A DNA stretch of 64,000 bases from JAPOUP01 sp026708635 (GTDB taxonomy: Bacteria > Pseudomonadota > Alphaproteobacteria > Rhodobacterales > Rhodobacteraceae), in contig OZ241336.1 of assembly GCA_965200115.1 (NCBI GenBank), forward strand, positions 2,790,001 through 2,854,000, written 5' to 3'. Under the pieces are notes generated by a model. The model was not told where the DNA came from. It worked only from the letters and a program-made list of their open reading frames with translations, and ran no database searches. Position 1 is the stretch's first letter. Every line of letters begins with the position of its first letter. Made by a program: the position numbers and the translations under genes. Shown here in pieces: positions 17,571-26,072 of this stretch.

Positions 17571-18662
17571 TCATGCCACGCCATCCTCAATCAGACGCGT
17601 CGCCAGCGCACGGTATGCGTCCGCGACCGGACCTTCGCGGGCGGCGGTCGGGATGCCGCTGTCGCCGGCCGCGCGCACCTCGAGCGCAAGCGGAACCTCT
17701 CCGAGAAACGGGATACCGAGCGTCTCGGCTTCGGATCTTACGCCACCGTGACCGAATATATGCTCCTCGTTGCCACATTGCGGACAGACGTATGTAGACA
17801 TGTTCTCGATTAGACCCAGCACCGGCGCGGAGAGCTTCGCGAACATGTCGATCGCCTTGCGCGCGTCGAGCAGCGCGACGTCCTGTGGCGTTGACACCAC
17901 CAGCGCCCCGGTCAACGCCGTGCGCTGGCACAATGTCAACTGCACGTCACCCGTTCCGGGCGGCAGGTCGATCACGAGAATGTCAAGCCGTCCCCACCTG
18001 ACCTGACCAAGCATCTGCTGAAGCGCCCCCATCAGCATCGGACCACGCCAGATCACGGCCTGACCGGGGTCAACCATCAGGCCGATCGACATCATCGTCA
18101 CCCCGTGAGCCGTGACAGGAATGATCGTCTTTCCGTCCGGCGATCCAGGGCGCTGGCTCACTCCCATCATTTTCGGAAGGGACGGACCATGGATATCGGC
18201 GTCAAGAAGTCCGACGCGCCTTCCCTGTCTCGCCAGGGCGACGGCTAGGTTGGATGCGACCGTCGATTTTCCGACACCACCCTTGCCGGAGGCGACAGCG
18301 ATAATTCGGTCGACGCCGCTGACCTCCACCCGTTGTTTCTGCGGTGAGGGATGGCGTCCGATCCTGAGATCCGGTGGCTCCGTTGCCTTGCCGGATGCCT
18401 CGCCAGCGCCATCGGGACCATGCGCTGTCAGCACCACCGACACGTTGCGGACGTCCGGCATTTCCCCGACTTTCCGTTCCGCCTCCTCCCGCACCGCCTC
18501 CAGTTCCCTAGCGGCCTCAGGGCTTTCCGCTTCCATTACAAACCGAACCTGTCCGTCCTTGAAGCTCAATGCCCTCACGAGATCGGAACTTACCAGGTTG
18601 CCGCCGCCCGGTAACCTTACGGTGGAAAGCACCTGTAGAATCCGTTCGGGATTTTCCGTCAT
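17571..18662 (-). CDS. Mrp/ApbC family iron-sulfur carrier ATPase
   Basis: P-loop ATPase of the Mrp/NBP35 family that binds and hands over iron-sulfur clusters. The 363-residue product has an N-terminal DUF59/MIP18 domain (VLSTVRLPGGGNLVSSDLVRAL, about 10-31), a deviant Walker A GKGGVGKST near 130, DADIHGPSLPKMMG near 157 and LVIDLPPGTGD near 232. A CPQCGN (CxxC) motif near 300 is the cluster-binding site. The ATG at 18662 gives the family's usual N-terminus (MTENPERILQVLS); the upstream extension to 18755 is arginine-rich and not conserved. It is transcribed toward the division cluster but separated by 658 bp. Confidence 0.93.
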   Translation of the reverse strand: MTENPERILQVLSTVRLPGGGNLVSSDLVRALSFKDGQVRFVMEAESPEAARELEAVREEAERKVGEMPDVRNVSVVLTAHGPDGAGEASGKATEPPDLRIGRHPSPQKQRVEVSGVDRIIAVASGKGGVGKSTVASNLAVALARQGRRVGLLDADIHGPSLPKMMGVSQRPGSPDGKTIIPVTAHGVTMMSIGLMVDPGQAVIWRGPMLMGALQQMLGQVRWGRLDILVIDLPPGTGDVQLTLCQRTALTGALVVSTPQDVALLDARKAIDMFAKLSAPVLGLIENMSTYVCPQCGNEEHIFGHGGVRSEAETLGIPFLGEVPLALEVRAAGDSGIPTAAREGPVADAYRALATRLIEDGVA

Positions 18663-19568
18663 TCGCGCACTCCCTTGCCGTCCGCACGGCGGCTCGCACC
18701 GTAGTTCGCGCCAACGATCCCTATACACAAGCCGGGTTCCCGACGGTCCAAACACATCCTGTCGCCAATCCGTCCCACCGGAAACATATGCGGTTTCTGC
18801 ATAGCGGCAATTCGAAGTATTTCGTTGTGCACCTGCAGCATTCCGCTATATTTCACATGACAGCGGCTTGGTGGGCCTGCAGGGCCATGAGGCAGTGACG
18901 CGAAAGGTGACCGACGTGACCTTTACCGGCAACATTAAGGGATTGGAAGTCATTCCGCTTCCGCACGCGCGCACTGAACTGGGACATGCGGGTCCACGTT
19001 TCGCCAAGCATAGCGATCGCCAGTTCGGGAGCGCCTATACCACGCGCGTTGACGTCTCGGGCGGTGCGTTCGCAGCCGGCGGAGGCCTCTAACGGTTTCC
19101 GGCCCAGCCATCTGCCCTCTCCTCCCTGGGGCACCGATTGGCTGAGTCAATCGCGGCGGCGCCACTCCTCCTCCCGGGCGCCGCCGCACTTTCTGGAACG
19201 AGCGCGATACGGCCGGAAAACCTGGTTGGGCTGTGCGGCCTCAGCCTTGGGGCGGAAACGGTGGATACCAGCCAAGGCCGGAGATCGGACCCTCGAGGTA
19301 TGCCGGAACGGACCGTGTCACATAAACGCCCGGGTGAGAGTTCGTCCGCACCTACGTATTTCGGCATATTTTCCGAACCGTGATCCATCGGTACGAAGGC
19401 GTGCACGCAGACAAATTCCGTCGTACTACGGTTAGAGCCAATTACATGCGTGGCCCATTGGCCGAGTGAGCTATTCGCGGCGCGATGGTCCCAACTCCAT
19501 TGGGCCAAATGCGGTCGGGTTGCATCCATTCAGTCCGGAAAGACGGCGGTCGTGCCGGACCGATCCGG
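18663..19568. other. Intergenic, no gene recognised
   Basis: About 900 bp upstream of mrp. The minus frame 19089-19529 and the plus frames 18868-19092 and 18986-19435 overlap one another. None shows a family signature, membrane segment or good ribosome binding site. The mixed texture, moderately GC-rich with a coding-like plus frame near 18900-19090, could be a decayed gene, but I cannot identify it. Confidence 0.45.
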
Positions 19569-20375
19569 TCAGTTCGCGAGCAATGCGCTCAGGATAGCGC
19601 TATCTTCGTTCCTCAAACCTTCGATAACTGAAAAGTGGTGGTGGACGCCGTCGACCACCACGTGTGTCTCGACGTCAAAGCCTTTCCAAACAAGCCCAAT
19701 GAACTGCGTCTGTCGGATGAATTCCGGCCGTTCGCCACCGCCGACCCAAGCAGTTAGCCGAGTCCCGGCGCGAGGCTCGAGTAAAGCGGGGCTTTCGGCG
19801 CGGGCCTCGGCCAGATCAAGCCGCAGCGTATCATTCATGGCTGTCCGCATCAGGGGGCGTAGATCATGGATACCGCTGATCGACATGACACGGGCGATGC
19901 GATCACCGCAGGGAATATCAATGTCGGCGCATACCATCCGGCTGACGAGATGCCCTCCGGCGGAATGGCCAACAAGCCTGATCGGTCCCGCAACACGGCT
20001 TGCGGCGTAGCTGACGGCGGCGCGGATTTCCCCAGTGATGCCGGAGAGGCGAGTATTGGGCGTCAAGGTGTATCCAGGCACCGCGACAGCCCAACCGGAG
20101 GAGCGGGCACCCTCGGCGAAATGGGTCCAGTCGGATTTGTGGAGCCGCATCCAATAGCCGCCATGCACAAACACGACTAGCCCTTTTGGGGTGCCGTCGG
20201 GCCAGACAAGATCGAGCCGTTGCCTGGGTGCGTCACCGTAGGCGATGTCCTCCTCCACGATGATTCCGCCGGCCCTGTAAGCCGCCGCCTCGGCCGCCCA
20301 ATAGGCGGGCAGGGCCGCGGAGCCCGTGACGTGGGCCATATTGGCGTAGGCGTCATCCCAGTTTTTCATGTTCAC
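19569..20375 (-). CDS. Alpha/beta hydrolase with HGGYW motif (arylformamidase-like)
   Basis: 268 residues of the alpha/beta-hydrolase fold. The oxyanion-hole motif VVFVHGGYWMRLHKSD lies near residue 66, and the nucleophile elbow VGHSAGGHL near 140 makes Ser the nucleophile. DVETHVVVDGVHHHFSVIEGL near 235 holds the catalytic His candidate. The HGGYW form is shared with N-formylkynurenine formamidases and related esterases or amidases, but no other tryptophan-catabolism gene is seen, so the substrate is open. The start is GTG at 20375, overlapping the upstream cupin stop (GTGA); an ATG two codons later is also possible. The two genes form a coupled pair. Confidence 0.8.
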   Translation of the reverse strand: MNMKNWDDAYANMAHVTGSAALPAYWAAEAAAYRAGGIIVEEDIAYGDAPRQRLDLVWPDGTPKGLVVFVHGGYWMRLHKSDWTHFAEGARSSGWAVAVPGYTLTPNTRLSGITGEIRAAVSYAASRVAGPIRLVGHSAGGHLVSRMVCADIDIPCGDRIARVMSISGIHDLRPLMRTAMNDTLRLDLAEARAESPALLEPRAGTRLTAWVGGGERPEFIRQTQFIGLVWKGFDVETHVVVDGVHHHFSVIEGLRNEDSAILSALLAN

Positions 20376-20812
20376 TCATTGGCTTCCGGCGGAAGGAAGT
20401 CGACGTCATGCTCGGCGGAGATCCTCACCACCGCCTCTACATCCGTCATTTCGTGCAGTTCATCGAACAATTCCTTGAGCCGGCCCGCGGGAGAGACCCA
20501 GAAGAGAGCGCGCACCGGCTTGTCCGACTTGTTGAAATAACCGTGCGGCACGCCCTTGGGCATTCGCACCAGATCACCCGCACGGGCCTTGGTCCAAACC
20601 CCGTCGAGCTTGAGATCCAGCGTGCCTTCCTGAACAAGGATGAATTCGTCTTGAGTCGGATGGATATGCACCGGAACATGCTGGCCGGGCTTCGAGTTGG
20701 TCTCAAAGGCGAACGCACTCTCGCACCAGGCTTTGACGTAATAGGTCTGTCCAAGAATATTGAGTTTGTCTCCATCCCCCTCGCGGGTGATGCCGCCGTC
20801 GAGATCGGGCAT
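20372..20812 (-). CDS. Cupin-domain protein
   Basis: A small single-domain cupin of 146 residues. The metal-binding motif 1 reads PGQHVPVHIHPTQDEFILVQEG (about 44-65), with two His and one Glu. Motif 2 reads LVRMPKGVPHGYFN (about 80-93), with the third His. A C-terminal helix (RLKELFDELHEM) follows. The start at 20812 is chosen because AAGGAG stands seven bases before the ATG; the ATG at 20893 adds 27 residues without cupin character. It is coupled to the alpha/beta hydrolase by a GTGA overlap, so the two likely act on one metabolite. Cupins of this type are often dioxygenases or isomerases; the exact role is unknown. Confidence 0.8.
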   Translation of the reverse strand: MPDLDGGITREGDGDKLNILGQTYYVKAWCESAFAFETNSKPGQHVPVHIHPTQDEFILVQEGTLDLKLDGVWTKARAGDLVRMPKGVPHGYFNKSDKPVRALFWVSPAGRLKELFDELHEMTDVEAVVRISAEHDVDFLPPEANE

Positions 20813-20941
20813 GACGTTTCTCCTTGTCGATCGGGTCCGGAGACCGCGTATGCTACCGTCCTCCGTCAACGTGATCTTGAGAGTTCTCTCCATGATCCGG
20901 ATTTCCGCAGGACATTCATTGATGGAGCGACCTATATCATA

Positions 20942-21041
20942 ATCCTCCGAAGGTATAGATTTTCATCAGCGGGTCGTCCTCGCCGCTGGTGAAACGAGGA
21001 CTTGAAGATATGGTCCGTGACGTGTTTCGAACCTTTGACTC
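20942..21041 (+). repeat. Left copy of 100-bp perfect direct repeat (candidate att)
   Basis: Identical base for base to 23489-23588. It starts ATCCTCCGAAGGTATAG and ends CGAACCTTTGACTC. Inside it is a perfect inverted repeat GTCCTCG / CGAGGAC (20976-20982 and 20995-21001) with a 12-base loop, which could be a recombinase core or a hairpin. Confidence 0.9.
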
Positions 21042-21135
21042 CAAAAAAGCATACGAGGGGGCCCGCGCCCAAGGGATCGGCCGTTCGAGAGGCGGCCTGA
21101 CGACCAAGGTCGTGGCCGTGGTGGACGCGAGATGA
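20989..21135 (+). pseudogene. IS5-family transposase remnant
   Basis: A frame of about 48 codons beginning GTG inside the left 100-bp repeat. Its second half reads ARAQGIGRSRGGLTTKVVAVVDA, the conserved IGRSRGGLTTK block of IS5-family DDE transposases. It then stops. Only this block is recognisable; the catalytic residues are gone. The junction between repeat and transposase block is at about 21041. A 19-bp piece (21043-21061) recurs at 57857-57875. Confidence 0.65.
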
Positions 21136-21164
21136 CTGTCAACGGGCCCTAAATTTGGTTCGGA

Positions 21165-21584
21165 CTATTCCCAGGGATTGAGAATTTCGAACTCAAATCT
21201 ATCAAAATCTGAGACATTCCGGGTCACGAGCACCAGCCCGCGATCGATGGCGATGGCTGCGATTTGAGCGTCAAAAGCGGACGGCGTTTTCCCGGTCCGG
21301 TCACCGGTCCCCATCGACTCCCCCCAAATTCGGGCAGCGGATTCGCTGAACGGAAGGATCCGATCTTCGAATTGCCGACTGAGATCGTCTTCGATCCAGT
21401 TCGTGAATTTTTCCCGTCGTGCCATTTCTTTGACCTTGTGGGCTCCGCGCATGAGTTCGCCGATGGTCATCGCGGAGAGAAACAACTCCGCCGGAGACCG
21501 TTTTTCCAGCCAGTCAAGAACGCGAGGTTCGGGTTTCGCGCGAACTGTCTCGCTAATGACGTTCGTGTCCAAGAGAAAAGCCAT
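21165..21584 (-). CDS. PIN-domain toxin (VapC/FitB-like)
   Basis: A 139-residue PIN-fold ribonuclease, the toxin of a type II toxin-antitoxin pair. Acidic residues of the active site are visible at D6 (FLLDTNVISE), E43 (IGELMRG), D105 (AFDAQIAAIA) and D126 (TRNVSDF). Length and the ending EFEILNPWE are typical of the FitB-like branch. The start overlaps the antitoxin stop (TGATG), the usual antitoxin-first coupling. Most VapC enzymes cut tRNA or rRNA; the target here is unknown. It lies inside the repeat-bounded island, where it could stabilise the element. Confidence 0.9.
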   Translation of the reverse strand: MAFLLDTNVISETVRAKPEPRVLDWLEKRSPAELFLSAMTIGELMRGAHKVKEMARREKFTNWIEDDLSRQFEDRILPFSESAARIWGESMGTGDRTGKTPSAFDAQIAAIAIDRGLVLVTRNVSDFDRFEFEILNPWE

Positions 21585-21904
21585 CAGTCGAGGTCGACAG
21601 TCCGTCCGGAAGACCGGTCCCGCTCCAGCGACAACTCGGTTCCGACCAGGGGGGAGTTTCTAAAAAATGCGACGAGTTCTGCACCTGTCTTAGCTCTTGG
21701 TACAGAAACGAGTGGCTGAATGGATTCTCTAACGCGTTTAGCCTTCTCCCCGCCCTTGCGTAGTGCGCCAGCGATCGCTTTGACGAGCATCGCGTCGCGG
21801 TTCGGGACGGTAACCTCAACGCGCTTCGATCCCTTGGCGCTGGCTCTCGAGCGATACTGTGCGACGCGCTTCTTGGCCTGCTTGGGTGATTTTGCCTGCT
21901 CCAT
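21584..21904 (-). CDS. Antitoxin of the PIN toxin pair
   Basis: About 106 residues and highly basic at the N-terminus. A segment KRVEVTVPNRDAMLVKAIAGALRKG (about 28-52) may be the DNA-binding part. The C-terminal tail (FFRNSPLVGTELSLERDRSS) matches the toxin-wrapping tail found in Phd/VapB-type antitoxins paired with PIN toxins. The start at 21904 is preferred because GGAGG lies eight bases upstream; in-frame ATGs at 21910 and 21919 are alternatives. It probably represses its own operon, as is usual for such pairs. Confidence 0.82.
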   Translation of the reverse strand: MEQAKSPKQAKKRVAQYRSRASAKGSKRVEVTVPNRDAMLVKAIAGALRKGGEKAKRVRESIQPLVSVPRAKTGAELVAFFRNSPLVGTELSLERDRSSGRTVDLD

Positions 21905-21986
21905 CGTCATGGCCTCCATCCGGTTACGTTACCGGAATATGCGACAAGTTCCAATCTGAGTCAAGAATTGAGCGATTAGCATCTGC

Positions 21987-23312
21987 TCAGGCGGGCGCCT
22001 GAGCAGCCTCTTGCATAAACTGGTCGAGGGCGGCTTTCCGCGAGGCGCGGTCACAAGCAAGCGCGGTTTGCTTAAACTCCATACCATCCAAAGGGCCTTG
22101 GATATATCCCGCGACAGTGTCGGCCGCTGTAATCAACACACTGTCGAGCGAGTGGATATATTTGCTCGTGATGGAGGCTGAGGAATGCCCGACAAGCGCC
22201 GCGACGGTGCTTTCAGTAAACCCCAGATCGTTGGCGATGCTGGCAAAGCTGTGGCGCAACACGTGTGCCGTGAAATCTGGTATGGCAGCGTCGCCGAAGA
22301 TCTTATTACAGTGGTTCGGGAAGCTGCCGAAAGTTTCCGCTCCCCGCATGCCGGGAAACACATATACGCCGCGCACCAGCTTTTGTCGCGTCTCAAGTAG
22401 TTCGATTACGGGCAATCCAATGAGACGTGTAGAAGCGCCTTCCTTCGAGTCTGCGAGGCGAAAGCAACTGTTCTCAAAGTCGACCTCGTCCCATTTAAGT
22501 TTGATGATTTCACTTCGGCGGCAGCCTGTCAGAGCGAGCAACCGGGTGATGATCGCGGTAGGCGCAAGATCAGCCGATTGCTCCGTTTCGGCAAGGATGC
22601 GACCCAGCCTCCCATACTCTGAACTGGTCAGGCGTCGGTCGCGAACTCTGTCTTTTGGTTTGCGAATGCCGTGTGCCACATTCCGCTCAATGATCCCTAA
22701 GCTGATCGCATAAGTCAGCATGGAACCGGTGAGACCGACACAGCGGCTCGCTGTTCCTCGCCCACCTCTTAAAATCGACTTGCCGCGCTTGTTGGACGTT
22801 TTTCGAACCGCTTTTGTCTTCCCCGAAATGATATCGTTCATCATTTTCGTGACGTTGGCTTTCGTGAGTTCTTGAACACGCCGCTTTCCGAGTAGGGGAA
22901 CGATGTGGCCGTTGATGCGACCGATGTCAGTATAGATCGTATCAGGCTTCTTGGGACGTCCGCCTTTGCCCAAGATGAGCCCGGCCTCCATCGCATTGAT
23001 ATATTGCCCAGCGAGCTCTTCGACAGTGATGGCGTTGCGCTCCATCTGACGGTCCTCGGCGGGATTGTCACCTTGAGCGACTTTGCCTAGCTGGACCCTC
23101 GCTTCTTTCCGGGCCATGTCCGGCGTCCACACGCAATGGACGCCGATCGTGTAGCGGCGTGATCTGCCTTCAGCGCGGTACTGGATTAGGTAGCTGCGCC
23201 GTCCGGATGCAAGAACACGGAGACCAAAGCCAGGGAGTTCGTCGTCCCAAAGCACGTAGTCATTGTCTCGAATTTTGAGGGTGTCGATGTATCGTTTCGT
23301 GAGCTTCGGCAT
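21987..23312 (-). CDS. Tyrosine-type site-specific integrase
   Basis: A 441-residue phage-type recombinase. The N-terminus has an arm-binding domain (LPGFGLRVLASGRRSYLIQY, about 22-41) like other integrases that contain DUF4102-like N-termini. A SAM-like core-binding domain follows, then the catalytic domain: first Arg in TGCRRSEIIKL near 285, HVLRHSF (His-x-x-Arg) near 370, VGHSS near 395 and the nucleophile Tyr in SKYIHS near 405. All catalytic residues are present. The ATG at 23312 gives a typical MPKLTKRYIDTLK start; the extension to 23408 looks non-coding. It reads away from the right 100-bp repeat, as expected for a gene beside attR or attL. Confidence 0.9.
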   Translation of the reverse strand: MPKLTKRYIDTLKIRDNDYVLWDDELPGFGLRVLASGRRSYLIQYRAEGRSRRYTIGVHCVWTPDMARKEARVQLGKVAQGDNPAEDRQMERNAITVEELAGQYINAMEAGLILGKGGRPKKPDTIYTDIGRINGHIVPLLGKRRVQELTKANVTKMMNDIISGKTKAVRKTSNKRGKSILRGGRGTASRCVGLTGSMLTYAISLGIIERNVAHGIRKPKDRVRDRRLTSSEYGRLGRILAETEQSADLAPTAIITRLLALTGCRRSEIIKLKWDEVDFENSCFRLADSKEGASTRLIGLPVIELLETRQKLVRGVYVFPGMRGAETFGSFPNHCNKIFGDAAIPDFTAHVLRHSFASIANDLGFTESTVAALVGHSSASITSKYIHSLDSVLITAADTVAGYIQGPLDGMEFKQTALACDRASRKAALDQFMQEAAQAPA

Positions 23313-23488
23313 CGGAAGGCAGACCTTTCCGGCCTGTCTCCACGTAAGCACTACGTAAGCACCCGGGCGGAAATCGCGGCCTGTGTTCGGATAGAGACTT
23401 CGGTCCACATTTTGGATAAAGCAATGTAAATCATGGTCTTATCGTACTGCGTCGTGCTCTATCGTGTGTTTCGGAAAGGTGGTAGTAG

Positions 23489-23588
23489 ATCCTCCGAAGG
23501 TATAGATTTTCATCAGCGGGTCGTCCTCGCCGCTGGTGAAACGAGGACTTGAAGATATGGTCCGTGACGTGTTTCGAACCTTTGACTC
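23489..23588 (+). repeat. Right copy of 100-bp perfect direct repeat (candidate att)
   Basis: Identical to 20942-21041, then diverges at once on both sides (GTTAACTTTGGGG here, CAAAAAAGC on the left copy). Sharp ends and full identity suggest either a recombination product or a recent duplication. Confidence 0.9.
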
Positions 23589-23627
23589 GTTAACTTTGGG
23601 GATTATACTCAAACGCACACCGCCCGG

Positions 23628-23635
23628 GGCGCGAC
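23628..23635 (+). repeat. Target site duplication of the DruA/IS4 transposon, left
   Basis: GGCGCGAC directly abuts the left terminal inverted repeat. The same 8 bases follow the right terminal repeat at 26092-26099. Because bases at the junction are shared, the true duplication could be 6-9 bp. Confidence 0.75.
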
Positions 23636-23654
23636 CCAATGGCATTCGGATAGG
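23636..23654 (+). repeat. Left terminal inverted repeat of the transposon
   Basis: CCAATGGCATTCGGATAGG, an exact reverse complement of 26073-26091. Confidence 0.85.
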
Positions 23655-23798
23655 CCTACCGTTCGGGGAGCGATTTTTCCGCTGGCCGCAACCCTCTGAT
23701 ATCGCGCGGTTTCCCGCGCCCCGAAATTTTTTTCGCGCAACCCCCTGTCAAGCCGTCCGTGATTCGCAGTCTGTTCTCGAATTTCCGGGAGTGGCGCC

Positions 23799-24844
23799 GT
23801 GGATCCGCGAATCACCGACCTGAAGTCGACCACCTTCTCCGGCCGCCGCCTGACCCGGCGGCGGACCGCCGACGTCCAGGAGACGGTCGGGCTCTTTCCC
23901 AACGACAGCCGCAACGAGCTGGCGAAGACGATCCGCGGGCACCTCGGCTGGACCACGGCGAGGGGCGACTGCCGGGTCGGGGCGTGCCTCGGCATGCCGG
24001 GACGCTGGAGGGCCACGGGATCCCGACCCTTCCGCCGAAGCGGGAGGACAGCGTCCGCGACATGCGGGACGCCGACAGGCCCGCCTGGACCTCCGCCCCG
24101 GACCCGCAACCGGAGATCGCCGCGCCGCTCGCGGAGCTGCCCCCGCTGAAGCTGGAGCCGGTGACCGACACCGAGGGACGGCAGCTCTGGAACGCCTTCG
24201 TGGACCGGCACCACTACCTGGGATACAGACGCCCCTTCGGGGCCCACGTGCGCTACTTCGTGACGGACCGGCAGGGCCGCCGGCTGGGCTGCCTGCCGTG
24301 CGGGGCGGCGAGGAGGGCGCTGCCCTGCCGCGACCGCTGGATCGGCTGGAGCGACCGCGTGCGCGACCGCCGCCGCCACCTGATGGTCGTCAACTCCCGC
24401 TTCCTGGTGTTTCCGTGGGTGCGCTCGAAAAATCTGGCGTCCCCGGTCCTGGCCATGGCGGCGCGGAGGCTGGCGGACGACTGGGAGCGAATCCACGGCT
24501 GGCGGCCCGTCCTCCGCGGGACGTTCGTGGACGAAACGCGGTTCCGGGCCACCCGCTACCGCGCGGCCAACCGGGAGCGGATCGGCGGGACCGCCGCGGG
24601 CAGGGGCAAGTCGGTGAAGGGCGCCTGCGTGATGCCGCTGGTCGGCGGCGCGCGTGAGATCCTGCGTGGCGAGCGGGAGGCCGGGGAGCCGAAGCCTCCG
24701 ACGCGGGCCGGGCGGGGCCGCTCCGCGGCCTCCGACCGCCGGTTCCCGGAGCGCTTCGCGGCGCCGGTGCGGCCGCAACCGCCGTCGCGGCGCGCGGGGA
24801 CGCGCGCTGGCGGAAACGCAGGCGCGTGTTCGACAGCCTGCTGA
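23799..24844 (+). pseudogene. DUF4338 / DruA-family protein (Druantia-associated), frameshifted
   Basis: Homologue of the DUF4338 family, whose best-known member is DruA of the Druantia anti-phage system; its biochemical activity is not established. From the GTG at 23799 the N-terminal helix-turn-helix-like part reads NDSRNELAKTIRGHLGWTTA and then RVGACLGM. After about 23999 the family sequence continues in the -1 frame (TLEGHGIPTLPPKRED). It goes on with the core: LWNAFVDRHHYLGYRRPFG, DRWIGWSDRVRDRRRHL, FLVFPWVRSKNLASPVL, RGTFVDETRFRATRYRAAN and TAAGRGKSVKGACVMPL. The two parts join without gap or overlap relative to the family, so a one-base deletion in CCGGGA or a -1 ribosomal slip explains it. 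Family sequence ends near 24670; the rest to 24844 is doubtful. Confidence 0.75.
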
Positions 24845-25988
24845 TCATGCCGGTCGTCATCCGCCTCGTGGCCGCGCCGCGCGGGCAGGGATACCGGGCC
24901 ACCCTGTGCGAGCTCTGGGAGCGGTGCGCCGCGGCGGGCGTCGAGCTGCGGCGGGACGAGCCCCCGGCCGCGTCGACGGCCTGCGCGGCGCGCGGGAAGC
25001 TCGACGAGGGCGCGTTCAGGCGGCTGCACGCCGAGATCCTCGCCCGAAGCCCGGAATGCCCTTCCTGGAAGGGCCGCCGGATCCTTGCCGTCGACGGATC
25101 GAAGATCACCCTGCCGCGGGAACTCGCGGCCCGCGGCTACCGCGTGGCCGACGGCGCCCACTACCCCCAGGGCATGGTCAGCGTCCTCTACCGGCCGCGC
25201 GACCGCATCCCCGTCGACCTCCACCCGTTCGCCCACGGGAACGGGCGGCTGGCCGCGCTCACGCACCTGGACCGCGCCGCGGAGGGCGACGTGATCGTCT
25301 ACGACAGGGGCTATCACTCCTTCGCGATGGCGCTGGCCCACCTGGAGCGCGGGCTCGACTTCGTGTTCCGCGTAAAGAAGACCGCCAACCCGGTGTTCGA
25401 CGCCTTCATCGCCTGCGACGCGCGCGACCGGACCGTCACCGTCGACGCCCCCCGGGACGAGCCCTCCCTCCGGGGCCGGACGCTCCGCGTCCGCCTCGTC
25501 AGATACGTCGCCGGGGACACGGAATACTGTCTGGCCACCTCCCTGACCGACGGCGGCCGCTTCGGCGTCAGGGTGCTGTCCGACCCCTGCCACGGCCGCT
25601 GGGGCATCGAGGAGACGTCCAGAAGCGGAAAATCCGTGATCGAATGGTTCCACGCCAGGTCGGAGCGCGGCGTGCGGCAGGAGCCCTGCGCCGCGTTTGT
25701 CCTGCTCACGCTCGCGCGCCGGTTCTCCAACCGCTGCGACGCCGACCTCAACGCCGGCGGCGGGGAGGGGGCCTGACCGAAATGCGCAGCAACTTCGGGA
25801 ACGGCCTGCGCCTGGTCGGGAGGGAGACCGGGGCCCTGTTCCTCAGGCAGGCGGGCGCGGTCAGGGACTCCGTCGCGCGGATCATGACCGGGCTGTCGCG
25901 CCGCCTCCAGCGGGAGAGGCCGGGACGCAGCTACCCGCGCCGGTCCATGCGGTCAGGGAGCAAGTGGCAAAACCGCCAGGCCGCCTGA
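24826..25988 (+). pseudogene. IS4-family DDE transposase, C-terminal frameshift
   Basis: Cut-and-paste transposase. From the GTG at 24826 to the stop at 25776 it shows FDSLLIMPVVIRLV, the first Asp in ILAVDGSKITLPREL near residue 88, HYPQGMVSVLYR, and VIVYDRGYHSFAMAL near 155 (second Asp). The Glu-bearing HGRWGIEETSRSGKSVIEWFH lies near 260. After a G-rich slippery stretch at about 25760-25775 the family's C-terminal tail continues in the -1 frame (EMRSNFGNGLRLVGRETGAL, ending SYPRRSMRSGSKWQN) to 25988. The upstream frame is open from 24658 and contains RWRKRRRVFDSLL, so the protein may start earlier or once have been fused to the DUF4338 part. Confidence 0.82.
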
Positions 25989-26010
25989 CGCCCCGAACGG
26001 CCACGAAAAC

Positions 26011-26052
26011 AGGCCCCGGCTTCCGGCTCACGCCCGAAGCGCGGGGCCTTTC
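26011..26052 (+). terminator. Hairpin terminator at the transposon 3' end
   Basis: AGGCCCCG + GCTTC on the left pairs with GAAGC + CGGGGCCT on the right (13 bp with one bulge, 12-base loop), followed by TTTCC. It stands just after the transposase tail and inside the right end, and could end transposon transcripts and block read-in from outside. Confidence 0.75.
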
Positions 26053-26072
26053 CTATCCGAACGCACGGAATC

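Larger units (their letters stand above)
20942..23588. mobile_element. Candidate small integrative island bounded by 100-bp direct repeats
   Basis: A 2.65-kb segment bounded by two identical 100-bp repeats. It contains an IS5-like relic, a PIN toxin-antitoxin pair and a tyrosine recombinase whose gene starts about 180 bp from the right repeat. Recombinase gene beside one of two long direct repeats is the layout of an integrated element with attL and attR. The repeat does not look like a tRNA end. An alternative is that the repeats are remnants of two copies of one insertion sequence and the genes between them were captured. Confidence 0.5.

Noticed and set aside
19089..19529. 146-codon minus frame between mrp and the hydrolase
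   Set aside because: Overlaps other equally open frames; composition is not protein-like and no motif is seen.
20942..21041. 100-bp repeat as a tRNA or tmRNA 3' end because it contains GGTTCGAA on the minus strand
   Set aside because: The flanking bases do not form a T-stem or acceptor stem, so no tRNA fold is possible.
23609..24778. 389-codon minus frame opposite the DUF4338 gene
   Set aside because: Low-complexity arginine/proline-rich shadow of the plus-strand gene.
24654..25988. A 444-codon plus frame spanning the IS4 transposase
   Set aside because: Up to about 25770 it is arginine- and glycine-rich nonsense. Only its last 70 codons belong to the transposase, as the -1 continuation, and are included in that entry.
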